From: Salinithrix halophila
GTDB lineage: Bacteria; Bacillota; Bacilli; Thermoactinomycetales; DSM-45169
NCBI RefSeq assembly: GCF_042650125.1
Contig: NZ_JBHSAP010000007.1
Coordinates: 62,001-126,000, forward strand
Reading direction: 5' to 3'
Length of the DNA: 64,000 bases
The notes beneath the pieces were generated by a model. It ran no database searches. It saw only the letters and a program-made list of their open reading frames with translations, and was not told the DNA's origin. Each line of letters opens with the position of its first letter. Positions within the stretch are counted from its first letter, which is position 1. Made by a program: the position numbers and the translations under genes. Below, piece after piece: positions 43,422-52,524 of this stretch.

Positions 43422-45044
43422 TTAGGTCAACCTGTCAGGTGAAAACCGTTCTTGCAACTGTTCTCGGAGTGCGCGTTTGAGGAATTTCCCCACGGAGGTT
43501 TTGGGGAGCTCGTCCATGAAGACGATCTCGTCGGGGAGCCACCATTTGGCCACCTGAGGACGGAGGAAGTCGAGGATTTCCTCTTTGGACACCTGACCTT
43601 TGAACCCATCTTTCAGCACCACACAGGCGACAGGCCGCTCCTGCCACTTCTCGTGGGGGACGGCTACCACGGCTGCCTCATAGACGGCTTCATGGGCCAT
43701 CAAGGCGTTTTCCAGGTCGACGGAGCTGATCCATTCGCCTCCGCTCTTGATCAAGTCTTTCGTCCGGTCAGCGATTTTCACCATTCCTTCGGGGTCGATG
43801 GTGACTACATCCCCCGTGTGGAGCCATCCGTCTTGGAAAGCTTCTTGGGATCGATCATCCTTATAGTAACTGTCGGCAATCCAGGGGCCACGGATGAGGA
43901 GCTCTCCCATCTCTTTTCCGTCCCAGGCAATTTCTCCCCCAGGACCAACGGCCTTCACTTCCAATCCAGGAACAGCCAACCCTTGTTTCGCCTTCATAGT
44001 CAACCGCTCTTCCAGAGGAAGATCCTGCTGGTAGCTCTTTAGCCGGGAGACGGTGACCAAAGGGCTGGTTTCCGTCATACCGTAGCCCTGAAGGACCGGA
44101 ACCCCATATTTCTCCTCAAAGGCCCGTAACATGCTGGCAGGAGCCGGCGCACCGCCAAAGAGAAGCAATCGGAGACTGGAGAGGTCATAGCTTTTCCTTT
44201 CCAGCTCTTTTAAAAGGGCGATCCAAATCGTCGGCACCCCGCCGGTGACCGTCACCCTCTCTGACTGGATCAGTTCCGCCAGGACATCCGGTTTTAACAT
44301 CGGCCCCGGAAGAACCTGGGTCGTGCCAAACCAGGTGGCGGCAAAGGGAAGACCCCATGCGTTCACATGGAACATAGGCACCACCGAAAGACAGACATCC
44401 GCCTCCGACAATCCCATCGTATCTGCCAAACCCAGACTGAGACTATGCAGGAAAACGCTGCGGTGGGTATAGACGACCCCCTTGGGCATACCCGTGGTCG
44501 CTGAAGTATAACACATCCCCGCCGGATCATTCTCATCCAGATCCTTGGGAAAAACGTAAGCCGGATCCCCTTCTTCCAGCAACTCTTCATAAAAGATCAC
44601 GGGATTCAGGGAGGTGTCGGGAAGGTCCCCACTGTTCGTCATCACAATAAAGGCTTGTACCGTCTTTAGTTGGCTAGCGACCGCTTCCACGATAGGAAGG
44701 AGGCTTGCATCTACAAGAAGGACTCGGTCTTCAGCATGATTGATCACATAAGTGAGATGTTCCGGAGATAGTCGGAGATTGATCGTATGGAGAACCGCTC
44801 CCATCCCCGGCACGGCAAAATACGCTTCCAGGTGCCGGTGATCGTTCCAGGCCAAGGTGCCGACTCGGTCCCCCTTTTTTACCCCCAGTTTCCCTAGAGC
44901 ATCGGCCAGCTGCCGCGCCCGTTTTCCGGTTTCGGCATACGTCTGCCGATGAAGGCCGGCAGGCGAACAAGAAATCACTTCCTTCTTCGGGAATATGCGC
45001 TCCGCCCTCTCCAACATCGGGGAAATCAACAGCGGTACATTCAT
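43422..45044 (-). CDS. fatty acyl-CoA synthetase (AMP-forming)
   Basis: A 540-residue adenylate-forming ligase of the long/medium-chain acyl-CoA group (YngI/LcfB/AlkK-like). AMP signature MCYTSATTGMPKGVVYTHR is at about residue 180, GYGMTETSP at about 325, DGWLHTGDVVTIDPEGMVKIADRTKDLIKSGGEWIS at about 415-450, and the catalytic Lys region KTSVGKFLKR near the end. Start ATG at 45044. An adjacent ATG shares the GGAAGGG site. Unlike lcfA at 9-10.8 kb no FadR palindrome is seen upstream, so its control differs. It borders the island on its 3' side. Confidence 0.9.
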   Translation of the reverse strand: MNVPLLISPMLERAERIFPKKEVISCSPAGLHRQTYAETGKRARQLADALGKLGVKKGDRVGTLAWNDHRHLEAYFAVPGMGAVLHTINLRLSPEHLTYVINHAEDRVLLVDASLLPIVEAVASQLKTVQAFIVMTNSGDLPDTSLNPVIFYEELLEEGDPAYVFPKDLDENDPAGMCYTSATTGMPKGVVYTHRSVFLHSLSLGLADTMGLSEADVCLSVVPMFHVNAWGLPFAATWFGTTQVLPGPMLKPDVLAELIQSERVTVTGGVPTIWIALLKELERKSYDLSSLRLLLFGGAPAPASMLRAFEEKYGVPVLQGYGMTETSPLVTVSRLKSYQQDLPLEERLTMKAKQGLAVPGLEVKAVGPGGEIAWDGKEMGELLIRGPWIADSYYKDDRSQEAFQDGWLHTGDVVTIDPEGMVKIADRTKDLIKSGGEWISSVDLENALMAHEAVYEAAVVAVPHEKWQERPVACVVLKDGFKGQVSKEEILDFLRPQVAKWWLPDEIVFMDELPKTSVGKFLKRALREQLQERFSPDRLT

Positions 45045-45208
45045 CATGACCCTTCCCGCCTTTCCACTTGGTGTAGGCTTCAGGACCATTATACAAAATT
45101 CATTCTACTACTGAATACGCTTTCTTTCATGAAACCGGAGGAATTTACATATCCAACCGATCTCTCTTTCTGGTTCTCACAAAAAAAAGGAGGTTCCTTC
45201 CACCTCCC

Positions 45209-45577
45209 TCAACCCGTCTCCATTCCCTTCACCCAGTCATGCTCCCTGCGAAGGAGGCGCCAGATGCACCGATGATCAGCTGTTTTTCGCGTAAAATAAG
45301 TTTCCAGGGCTTCCTGAATCAGCGGGAGGGGAAAGAGATTAGATTCTTTCACCGCCTCTTCCGCATGCTCCAACAGGGAACGATAAAAGTTCACATCTTT
45401 TTGCGTATCACCGCAAGGACAAGCTACCTTTTGCAGATGAGTGGCAAGGAGGTCGACACTTTGTTTCAGTTCTCTTTGCACCTTTTCCGCCAAATCCAGC
45501 CCCCAATATTCATGGTACAGGGCCTCCAAGGCATTCAAGGCATGGAGGTGGGCGAGCCAACCTTGGTTAACAGGCAT
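45209..45577 (-). CDS. hypothetical protein, 122 aa
   Basis: A soluble, mostly helical protein starting MPVNQGWLAHLHALNALEAL, with AAAGGG upstream and GTG/ATG adjacent starts. It carries a VACPCGDTQKDV cysteine pair near the middle and a basic, tryptophan-rich end (CIWRLLRREHDWVKGM). Base composition matches the chromosome. No family was recognised. It is a lone gene between the acyl-CoA synthetase and the ilv-leu operon terminator. Confidence 0.6.
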   Translation of the reverse strand: MPVNQGWLAHLHALNALEALYHEYWGLDLAEKVQRELKQSVDLLATHLQKVACPCGDTQKDVNFYRSLLEHAEEAVKESNLFPLPLIQEALETYFTRKTADHRCIWRLLRREHDWVKGMETG

Positions 45578-45726
45578 CACGCATCGTCCCTTTCATTGTT
45601 TTTTCATCCGGACACTTGGGTTTATCAATTCAAATATTCCGTCTATTACAGCTTTTAAAACCTCTTTTTTCATCTAATTCTTACGCGGGGGAGATCGAAG
45701 AAATCTCGGCGCTCCACGGGGTTATG

Positions 45727-45766
45727 GAAAAAAAACCGCGGAAAAGGTTGGTTTGCCTGTCCGCGG
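45727..45766 (-). terminator. terminator of the ilv-leu operon
   Basis: CCGCGGA / TCCGCGG with a 17-base loop, running into TTTTTTTT on the minus strand, about 40 bases after leuB. It ends the operon before any leuC or leuD. Confidence 0.8.
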
Positions 45767-45804
45767 GATCATCGATGTATTACGTATAGGATATTCTCTG
45801 GGAA

Positions 45805-46923
45805 TTACGTCATGGCTTCTACCGGAACCTTCGGGTCCCGATGGTAGCGTTTCAGGGCTTCCACAACTTTGTCGCCCAGCTCCTCTGTGGATAGGGCCAG
45901 CTCACCTGCCGAAACCACGTCCATCGTCCGCGCTCCTGAGGCGAAGACATCGGTGACAGCTCCTTCAATCGCCTTCGCCGCCTCGTCATCCTGGAAGGAG
46001 TGGCGGAACATCATGGCGACAGAGAGGATCGTAGCGATCGGATTGGCTACCCCTTGCCCGGCGATATCCGGGGCGGAGCCGTGGACCGGTTCATAGAGCC
46101 CTCGATCCCCCCCGCCAAGGCTGGCTGATGGCAACATGCCGATGGAACCGGTCAGAATGGCTGCTTCATCGCTCAAAATATCTCCGAACATATTCTCTGT
46201 GACGATCACGTCGAAGTCGGTTGGACGGCGGATAATCTGCATGGCACAGTTGTCCACCAACATGTGTTCCACCTGCACATCGGGATATTCTTCGGCCACC
46301 CGGTCCACGACTTTCCGCCATAGACGAGAGCTTTCCAGGATGTTGGCCTTGTCAACGGAGGTGAGTTTTTTCCGGCGCCCTTTGGCGATTTCGAAAGCGC
46401 GGCGAACGATTCGTTCGATTTCATGCTCTTCGTAAACCAGGGTATCGGTCGCCTTGGCTCCACGCTCTGTCTGCTCGGTAAATTGTTTACCGAAATAGAT
46501 ACCACTGGTCAATTCACGGACAACCAGCAGATCGACACCATCCAGTACCTCCGGTTTCAGAGCGGAACTCTTTGCCAGCCCCGGGAACAGCGTGGCCGGA
46601 CGCAAGTTGGCGAAGAGGTCCAGCTGCTTACGCAGACCGAGGAGGGCTTTTTCAGGCCGCAATTCCGGGGGGTTGCGATCCCAACGGGGTCCACCCACCG
46701 CCCCAAGTAGGACAGCATCCGATTCACGGCACAGGGTGAGGGTTTCCTGCGGGAGAGGCTGTTTTAGCCGCTCAATGGCTCCACCTCCGACAAGACCGAA
46801 ATCAAATTGGAGCGTATAGCCAAATTGTTCCCCGGCGGCTTTAGCCACCTTGGCCCCTTCTTCCACAATCTCAGGACCGATCCCGTCACCGGGCAGAACA
46901 GCGATTCGTTTTTGTTTAGGCAT
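45805..46923 (-). CDS. leuB: 3-isopropylmalate dehydrogenase
   Basis: A 372-residue NAD-dependent decarboxylating dehydrogenase, third committed step of leucine synthesis. Family marks are VLPGDGIGPEI at the N-terminus, AVGGPRWDRNPPELRPEKALLGLRK (substrate binding, about 75-95), the RELTSGIYFG loop, and the metal/NAD motif NMFGDILSDEAAILTGSIGMLPSASLG (about 240). ATG with AAGGAGGG upstream. It is last in ilvB-ilvN-ilvC-leuA-leuB. Confidence 0.97.
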   Translation of the reverse strand: MPKQKRIAVLPGDGIGPEIVEEGAKVAKAAGEQFGYTLQFDFGLVGGGAIERLKQPLPQETLTLCRESDAVLLGAVGGPRWDRNPPELRPEKALLGLRKQLDLFANLRPATLFPGLAKSSALKPEVLDGVDLLVVRELTSGIYFGKQFTEQTERGAKATDTLVYEEHEIERIVRRAFEIAKGRRKKLTSVDKANILESSRLWRKVVDRVAEEYPDVQVEHMLVDNCAMQIIRRPTDFDVIVTENMFGDILSDEAAILTGSIGMLPSASLGGGDRGLYEPVHGSAPDIAGQGVANPIATILSVAMMFRHSFQDDEAAKAIEGAVTDVFASGARTMDVVSAGELALSTEELGDKVVEALKRYHRDPKVPVEAMT

Positions 46924-46948
46924 GGACCTTCCCTCCTTCGATTGATGG

Positions 46949-48508
46949 TCAGGATCCGACAGGGACACCGGCGGTGGCTTCTCGATTCCGTTCCCTGCGG
47001 CTGACGAGCCGGTTGACGGCATGGACGTAGGCACGGGCGCTCGCTTCCAGCACATCCGTGGAAACCCCCCGGCCCTGAACCGTCCTCCCATCGCCATCCT
47101 GCAGTTTGACATAGACTTCTCCAAGCGCATCCTTGCCATGGGTGACAGAGACAATTTTGTAATCGGTGAGTGCCCAGTCTTCCCCTGTCACCCGATCCAC
47201 CGCCTTGAAGATCGCATCGACAGAGCCGCTTCCACAGGCCGCTTCTTCCAGCAATCGCTTGTTGCGATTATCGTACAGGCGCAGGGAAGCAGTAGGAACG
47301 GAATGGTTTCCGTAAGCGAGTTGGATCGCCTCGAAGGTAAAAACCTCTTCTTCCGTTTCCCCAATTCGTTCTTCCACTAGGGAAACCAGATCTTCGTCCT
47401 CGATCGTCTTTTTCCGATCCGTCATCTCTTTAAATCGGACAAAAAGCTGATTGATCTGCTGGTCGTTGAAGCTATAACCCAAGCTTGACAACTTGTCGCG
47501 GAAAGCATGACGTCCAGAGTGCTTGCCCAAGACGAGGCGGGTGTCGGTCTGACCGACGGTTTCCGGGCGCATGATTTCATAGGTGGCCGCATTTTTCAAC
47601 ATGCCGTCCTGGTGGATCCCCGACTCGTGGGCGAAAGCATTGGCACCGACAACCGCTTTATTGCCCGGAACGAACATACCAGTCATTTTGGAAACGAGGC
47701 GACTGGTTCGGGCAATTTCCTTCAGATGAAGGCCCGTTCCCACCTGATAATGGGATTCCCTCGTCGCAAGAGCCATAGCAATCTCTTCCAGGGCAGCGTT
47801 GCCGGCGCGTTCCCCGATTCCGTTGATCGTTCCTTCCACTTGCTCCACTCCGGCTTCAATGGCGGCGAGCGTGTTGGCTGTGGCCAATCCCAAGTCGTCA
47901 TGACAGTGAGCGGACAGTTTCACCTTTTCGATTCCTCGGACGTGCGCTTTCAGGTATCGAAAGATATCCCCGTACTCTTGGGGGCTGAGAAAGCCAACCG
48001 TGTCCGGAATATTGAGGACATCCACTCCGGCGTCGATGACCCGCTCTGCCACCCGGCACAGGAAATCTTTCTCCGTCCGCCCCCCGTCTTCGGTGGAGAA
48101 CTCAACATGAGGAAAATATTTTTTAGCGTATCGGACAGCAGCTTCCGCCCGCTCCAGAACCTGGTCCTGGGTCATATTCAACTTGTATTCCCGGTGAATG
48201 GGGGAGGTGGCTAGGAAAATGTGCAGCCCGGGGGTTTCCGCGCCTTTCAATGCTTCCCAGGCCGCTTCGATATCCTTTTCTACCGCCCGGGCGAGGCTGA
48301 CCACAATCGGCTCCTTGACGGCTTCCCCCACCTGTTTCACCGCCTGGAGATCACCCTGGGAGGAAGCGGCAAAACCCGCCTCGATAACATGGATGCCCAG
48401 TTTCTCCAATTGAAGGGCAATCGCCACCTTTTGTTCTGCGCTCAGGTTAACCCCCGGGGACTGTTCCCCATCCCGCAGCGTCGTGTCAAAAAACTGGACA
48501 GATCGCAT
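46949..48508 (-). CDS. leuA: 2-isopropylmalate synthase
   Basis: A 519-residue enzyme condensing acetyl-CoA with 2-oxoisovalerate, the entry step to leucine. The TIM-barrel domain opens FFDTTLRDGEQSPGVNLS (metal-binding Asp and Arg), with LSAHCHDDLGLATANTLAAIEAGVEQVEGTINGIGERAGN (about 200-240) carrying the HxH ligands. The C-terminal LeuA regulatory domain (about 390-505) binds leucine for feedback inhibition. Start ATG after GGGAGGG. The stop is about 25 bases before leuB. Confidence 0.97.
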   Translation of the reverse strand: MRSVQFFDTTLRDGEQSPGVNLSAEQKVAIALQLEKLGIHVIEAGFAASSQGDLQAVKQVGEAVKEPIVVSLARAVEKDIEAAWEALKGAETPGLHIFLATSPIHREYKLNMTQDQVLERAEAAVRYAKKYFPHVEFSTEDGGRTEKDFLCRVAERVIDAGVDVLNIPDTVGFLSPQEYGDIFRYLKAHVRGIEKVKLSAHCHDDLGLATANTLAAIEAGVEQVEGTINGIGERAGNAALEEIAMALATRESHYQVGTGLHLKEIARTSRLVSKMTGMFVPGNKAVVGANAFAHESGIHQDGMLKNAATYEIMRPETVGQTDTRLVLGKHSGRHAFRDKLSSLGYSFNDQQINQLFVRFKEMTDRKKTIEDEDLVSLVEERIGETEEEVFTFEAIQLAYGNHSVPTASLRLYDNRNKRLLEEAACGSGSVDAIFKAVDRVTGEDWALTDYKIVSVTHGKDALGEVYVKLQDGDGRTVQGRGVSTDVLEASARAYVHAVNRLVSRRERNREATAGVPVGS

Positions 48509-48541
48509 GATGCCGCACCCTCCCTTTCCTTTATCGTCTAC

Positions 48542-49555
<1,014 letters not shown>

Positions 49556-49626
49556 GAATAATTCCTCCCATATCGTTCATTGGTTTTGGTTTTTGATTCT
49601 TTGTGCAAATCAACAGACACGGTTGA

Positions 49627-50118
49627 TCAGACGCCGACCCGAGAGACGCTCCTCGACAGGGCCGTCACTCCGGTACGTGCCAGTTCCTTGATTCCATAAG
49701 GGCGAAGCAGGTCCAGAAGGGCATCCAGCTTGGAGCGCTCCCCCGTTGCCTGAACCATCAGACTGTGGGAGCCGACATCCACCACCGAAGCCCGGAAGGG
49801 CTCAAGGATTCCGCTGATCTCTATCCGCGCGGCGGGACCGGCCTCCACTTTGACCAGGAGCAATTCCCGTTCCACCGCCGGATGGTCAGAGAGATCCTGT
49901 ACTTTGATCACGTCCACCAATTTGTGGAGCTGTTTCTGAACTTGTTCCATCGTCCGCTCATCCCCATGGGTGACGATCACCATCCGGGACAGCCCCCGTT
50001 CCTCAGATTCGCCGACGCTGATGCTTTCGATGTTGAAGTTGCGCCGGCCGAGGAGGGCAGCCACCCGTGCCAGCACCCGAGGTTGATCATTCACCAGCAC
50101 CGACAACGTGTGTTTCAC
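49627..50118 (-). CDS. ilvN: acetolactate synthase small subunit
   Basis: A 163-residue regulatory subunit that raises activity of IlvB and confers valine feedback inhibition. An N-terminal ACT domain (HTLSVLVNDQPRVLARVAALLGRRNFNIESISVG, about 2-75) is followed by the ALS_ss C-terminal domain. Its GTG start overlaps the ilvB stop codon (GTGA), so the two subunits are translationally coupled. It is also called ilvH in Bacillus. Confidence 0.95.
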   Translation of the reverse strand: MKHTLSVLVNDQPRVLARVAALLGRRNFNIESISVGESEERGLSRMVIVTHGDERTMEQVQKQLHKLVDVIKVQDLSDHPAVERELLLVKVEAGPAARIEISGILEPFRASVVDVGSHSLMVQATGERSKLDALLDLLRPYGIKELARTGVTALSRSVSRVGV

Positions 50119-51857
50119 TTGTCCTCATCTCCCATGATCATTTCATCCAACCCAGATCCCGGCGCCACCATCGGATAAACATTTTCCTCAGGATTGACCC
50201 AAAAGTCTACTACCGCAGGGCCCGGGTGGTCGAGAGCTTCCCGCCAGACCCGTTTCGCCTCTTCCTTGTTCTTGGCTTGCCAGGCTTTAACGCCATAGGA
50301 TTCAGCCAATTTAACAAAGTCCGGGCTACCGGAGAGATCCACTTCACTGTAGCGCTTTTTGTAAAAGACCTCTTGCCACTGGCGAACCATCCCGAGGTTC
50401 TGGTTGTTGATGATAGCCACCTTCACCGGGATGTTGGCCAAGGCCGTCACCGCCAGCTCCTGGTTGGTCATCTGGAACCCACCGTCCCCGGTGACGCTGA
50501 TCACCGTTTGATCGGGTTTTGCCACTTGGGCCCCGACAGCGGCGGGAAAGCCAAAGCCCATTGTCCCAAGTCCGCCAGAGGTAATAAAAGAACGGGGACG
50601 AGCAAACTGAAAATACTGGGCCACCCACATCTGGTGCTGACCGACATCGGTGGTGACAATGGCATCGCCGCCAGTGCTCTCATGAAGATGCCGGATCACC
50701 CATTGCGGCTTTAGGACCTCGTCGGAATCCTGGAAGCGAAGGGGGATTTCCCGACTCCACCCCTGGACCCGCTCGATCCAATCGTCGGAGGGGCTCTTGG
50801 GCACATCCCGGTTTGCCGCCGCAAGCACTTTCTTCACATCGCCGACGATGGGGATAAAGGTATCCATGTTCTTGCCGATCTCTGCCGGATCAATATCGAT
50901 GTGAACAATCTTCGCGTTGGTGGCAAATTTGTCGAGGCGTCCCATCGTCACCCGGTCGTCGAAACGGGCACCGATTCCGATCAACAGATCGCTTTCCAGT
51001 AAGGCGTGGTTAGCCGCGTAAGTTCCATGCATCCCCGGCATTCCCAGCCATAGAGGGTGCTGACCGGGAAAGGCCCCCAGCCCCATTAGGGTGGTGACAA
51101 CGGGAATCCCCGCCTTTTCGGCAAAAGCGATCAGTTCCTTCTCCGCCCCTGAAGTAACCACTCCACCACCAGCCAAGATGACCGGCTTTGACGCTTCGGC
51201 CACCGCCTGATGCAACCGGGACAACTGAAGGGGATGAGGATCTGTCTTGGGCTGGTAACCTCGGATCGACACACTTTCGGGATATGCATACGTTGCTCGA
51301 CTGTTGGAAACATCCTTGGGGATGTCGATCAGCACCGGCCCCGGACGCCCTGTAGAAGCGATATGGAAAGCCTCTTTGATGGTCCGAGGCAGATCGTTGA
51401 CATCCGTCACCAAGTAGCTGTGTTTGGTGATCGGCATGGTGATCCCGACGATGTCCGCCTCTTGGAAGGCATCTGTCCCGATGAGGTTTTGCGGTACATT
51501 TCCGGTGATGCAGACGAGAGGAATCGAATCCATCTGGGCGTTGGCGATTCCCGTCACCAAGTTGGTTGCACCGGGACCCGAGGTGGCAATCACCACGCCC
51601 GGTTTCCCTGTCGCCCGGGCGTATCCGTCCGCAGCGTGGATCGCTCCCTGCTCGTGGCGGGCCAACAGATGGCGGAGAGCCCCGTGGTAAAGGGAATCGT
51701 ATATGGGAAGCACCGCTCCTCCAGGGTAACCGAAGGCCACTTCCACCCCCTCTTCGATCAAGCACCGGAGCAGAATTTCCGAGCCAGTGTACTCTTCCTT
51801 TTTCGGTAGTTTTGTCTTTTCTGTCTGTTTGGCCACCGTCACCGCTGTTTGGCCCAT
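50115..51857 (-). CDS. ilvB: acetolactate synthase large subunit
   Basis: A 580-residue thiamine diphosphate enzyme forming acetolactate or acetohydroxybutyrate. The N-terminal PYR domain (SEILLRCLIEEGVEVAFGYPGGAVLPIYDSLY, catalytic Glu in ARHEQGAIHAADGYAR) is followed by the central FAD-binding domain. The C-terminal PP domain carries the ThDP/Mg motif GDGGFQMTNQELAVTALANIPVKVAIINN. The start MGQTAVTVAK has AGGAGG about eleven bases before it. Expression is under two serial leader RNAs upstream. Confidence 0.97.
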   Translation of the reverse strand: MGQTAVTVAKQTEKTKLPKKEEYTGSEILLRCLIEEGVEVAFGYPGGAVLPIYDSLYHGALRHLLARHEQGAIHAADGYARATGKPGVVIATSGPGATNLVTGIANAQMDSIPLVCITGNVPQNLIGTDAFQEADIVGITMPITKHSYLVTDVNDLPRTIKEAFHIASTGRPGPVLIDIPKDVSNSRATYAYPESVSIRGYQPKTDPHPLQLSRLHQAVAEASKPVILAGGGVVTSGAEKELIAFAEKAGIPVVTTLMGLGAFPGQHPLWLGMPGMHGTYAANHALLESDLLIGIGARFDDRVTMGRLDKFATNAKIVHIDIDPAEIGKNMDTFIPIVGDVKKVLAAANRDVPKSPSDDWIERVQGWSREIPLRFQDSDEVLKPQWVIRHLHESTGGDAIVTTDVGQHQMWVAQYFQFARPRSFITSGGLGTMGFGFPAAVGAQVAKPDQTVISVTGDGGFQMTNQELAVTALANIPVKVAIINNQNLGMVRQWQEVFYKKRYSEVDLSGSPDFVKLAESYGVKAWQAKNKEEAKRVWREALDHPGPAVVDFWVNPEENVYPMVAPGSGLDEMIMGDEDK

Positions 51858-51886
51858 CCTTATCCAAGCCTCCTTAGTGGAATATA

Positions 51887-52210
51887 GAAAAACCCTTCGC
51901 CTGTTCAACCTCTCCTCGACACTTTCCTCCCGGTCAGTCTCGGTTAGTTGGGGCGAAGGGTTTCGCGGTACCACCCAATGTTCGCCGTCGCTTCGCAGCG
52001 TACGGCCTCTGCGGGTGCCTCGGCCTAAAGAGAGCCGAAGCATCCTTGTCGGTAACGGCGACAGCCGGACACGTTCTACTGGGCAACGCGACTTTGTTGC
52101 CTTTCGACGCTCAGCTCCGAGGTGAGATCGCCCTTTCCTCGCGGCTCCGGTCTCAGCGAACCCGGAACTCTCTGTGGCGCGGAATGGAAAGGACACATGG
52201 CCTCTTCATA
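51887..52210 (-). ncRNA. leucine T-box leader of the ilvB operon (specifier CUC)
   Basis: On the minus strand the T-box core TTGGGTGGTACCGCG (rc of about 51964-51978) is followed by a terminator built from AAACCCTTCGCC (rc 51952-51963) and GGCGAAGGGTTTTTC (rc 51887-51901). Stem I contains GATCTCACCTCGGAGCTGAG, with CTC followed by A at 52124-52126 in the specifier position, parallel to TTC in the pheS T-box. CUC is a leucine codon, which fits the ilv-leu genes. Confidence 0.92.
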
Positions 52211-52260
52211 GCTTTTTCTAAAATATTGATTTTTTAGGCTTTTCTGTAATAATGAATACA

Positions 52261-52328
52261 AAAGAAGCCTCTGGGCAATCCGCACCCGTCCGCTTTCGAT
52301 CGGGTCGGGACCTGCCGCAGAGGCTTTT
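52261..52328 (-). terminator. intrinsic terminator of the ykkC riboswitch
   Basis: The stem AAGCCTCTG...CAGAGGCTT, with further pairing inside, ends in a T-rich stretch (TTCTTTTG). Its 5' arm overlaps the 3' end of the aptamer, so aptamer folding and termination exclude each other. Confidence 0.8.
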
Positions 52329-52414
52329 ATCCTCACGGTGTACACCATTTCCGGTGCTGGTGCCACTCGGTCACAGACCCCGCTGTATGCGGACGGAACC
52401 CTAGACACCCTCCC
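52316..52414 (-). ncRNA. ykkC-family riboswitch, probably ppGpp-type
   Basis: The minus strand carries the ykkC signature in order: GTGTCTAGGGTTCCG at the 5' end, a hairpin, GTCTGTGACCGAG, a second long hairpin, then ACACCGTGAGGATAAAAGCC at the 3' end. Outer strands GGAGGGT and AGCCTCT form P1. ykkC RNAs comprise guanidine-I, ppGpp and PRPP classes. The ppGpp class is the one associated with branched-chain amino-acid operons, so context favours ppGpp. It lies upstream of the leucine T-box in the same leader. Confidence 0.82.
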
Positions 52415-52472
52415 AACTTGCTCGCGATTCGTTGCTCACTATTTGGTGAAATTGTTGAATTATTTAGGTGCT

Positions 52473-52502
52473 ATTATAGGCACGTTCCAATCCCTTTGTC
52501 AA
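52473..52502 (-). promoter_or_regulatory. consensus sigma-A promoter of the ilvB operon
   Basis: Both boxes match the consensus, TTGACA (rc 52497-52502) and TATAAT (rc 52473-52478), with an 18-base spacer. Transcription from here gives a leader of about 600 bases holding both regulatory RNAs. Confidence 0.85.
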
Positions 52503-52524
52503 CCGGATTTCTGTAAATATTACA

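Noticed and set aside
45085..45125. TTCATTC...GAATA palindrome before the second acyl-CoA synthetase as a FadR box
   Set aside because: The half-sites are in the opposite arrangement to TGAATGA...TCATTCA, so it does not fit the FadR consensus.
50118..52196. Extension of the ilvB frame upstream to 52196
   Set aside because: It runs back through the T-box leader. The ATG at 51857 gives the standard acetolactate synthase N-terminus.
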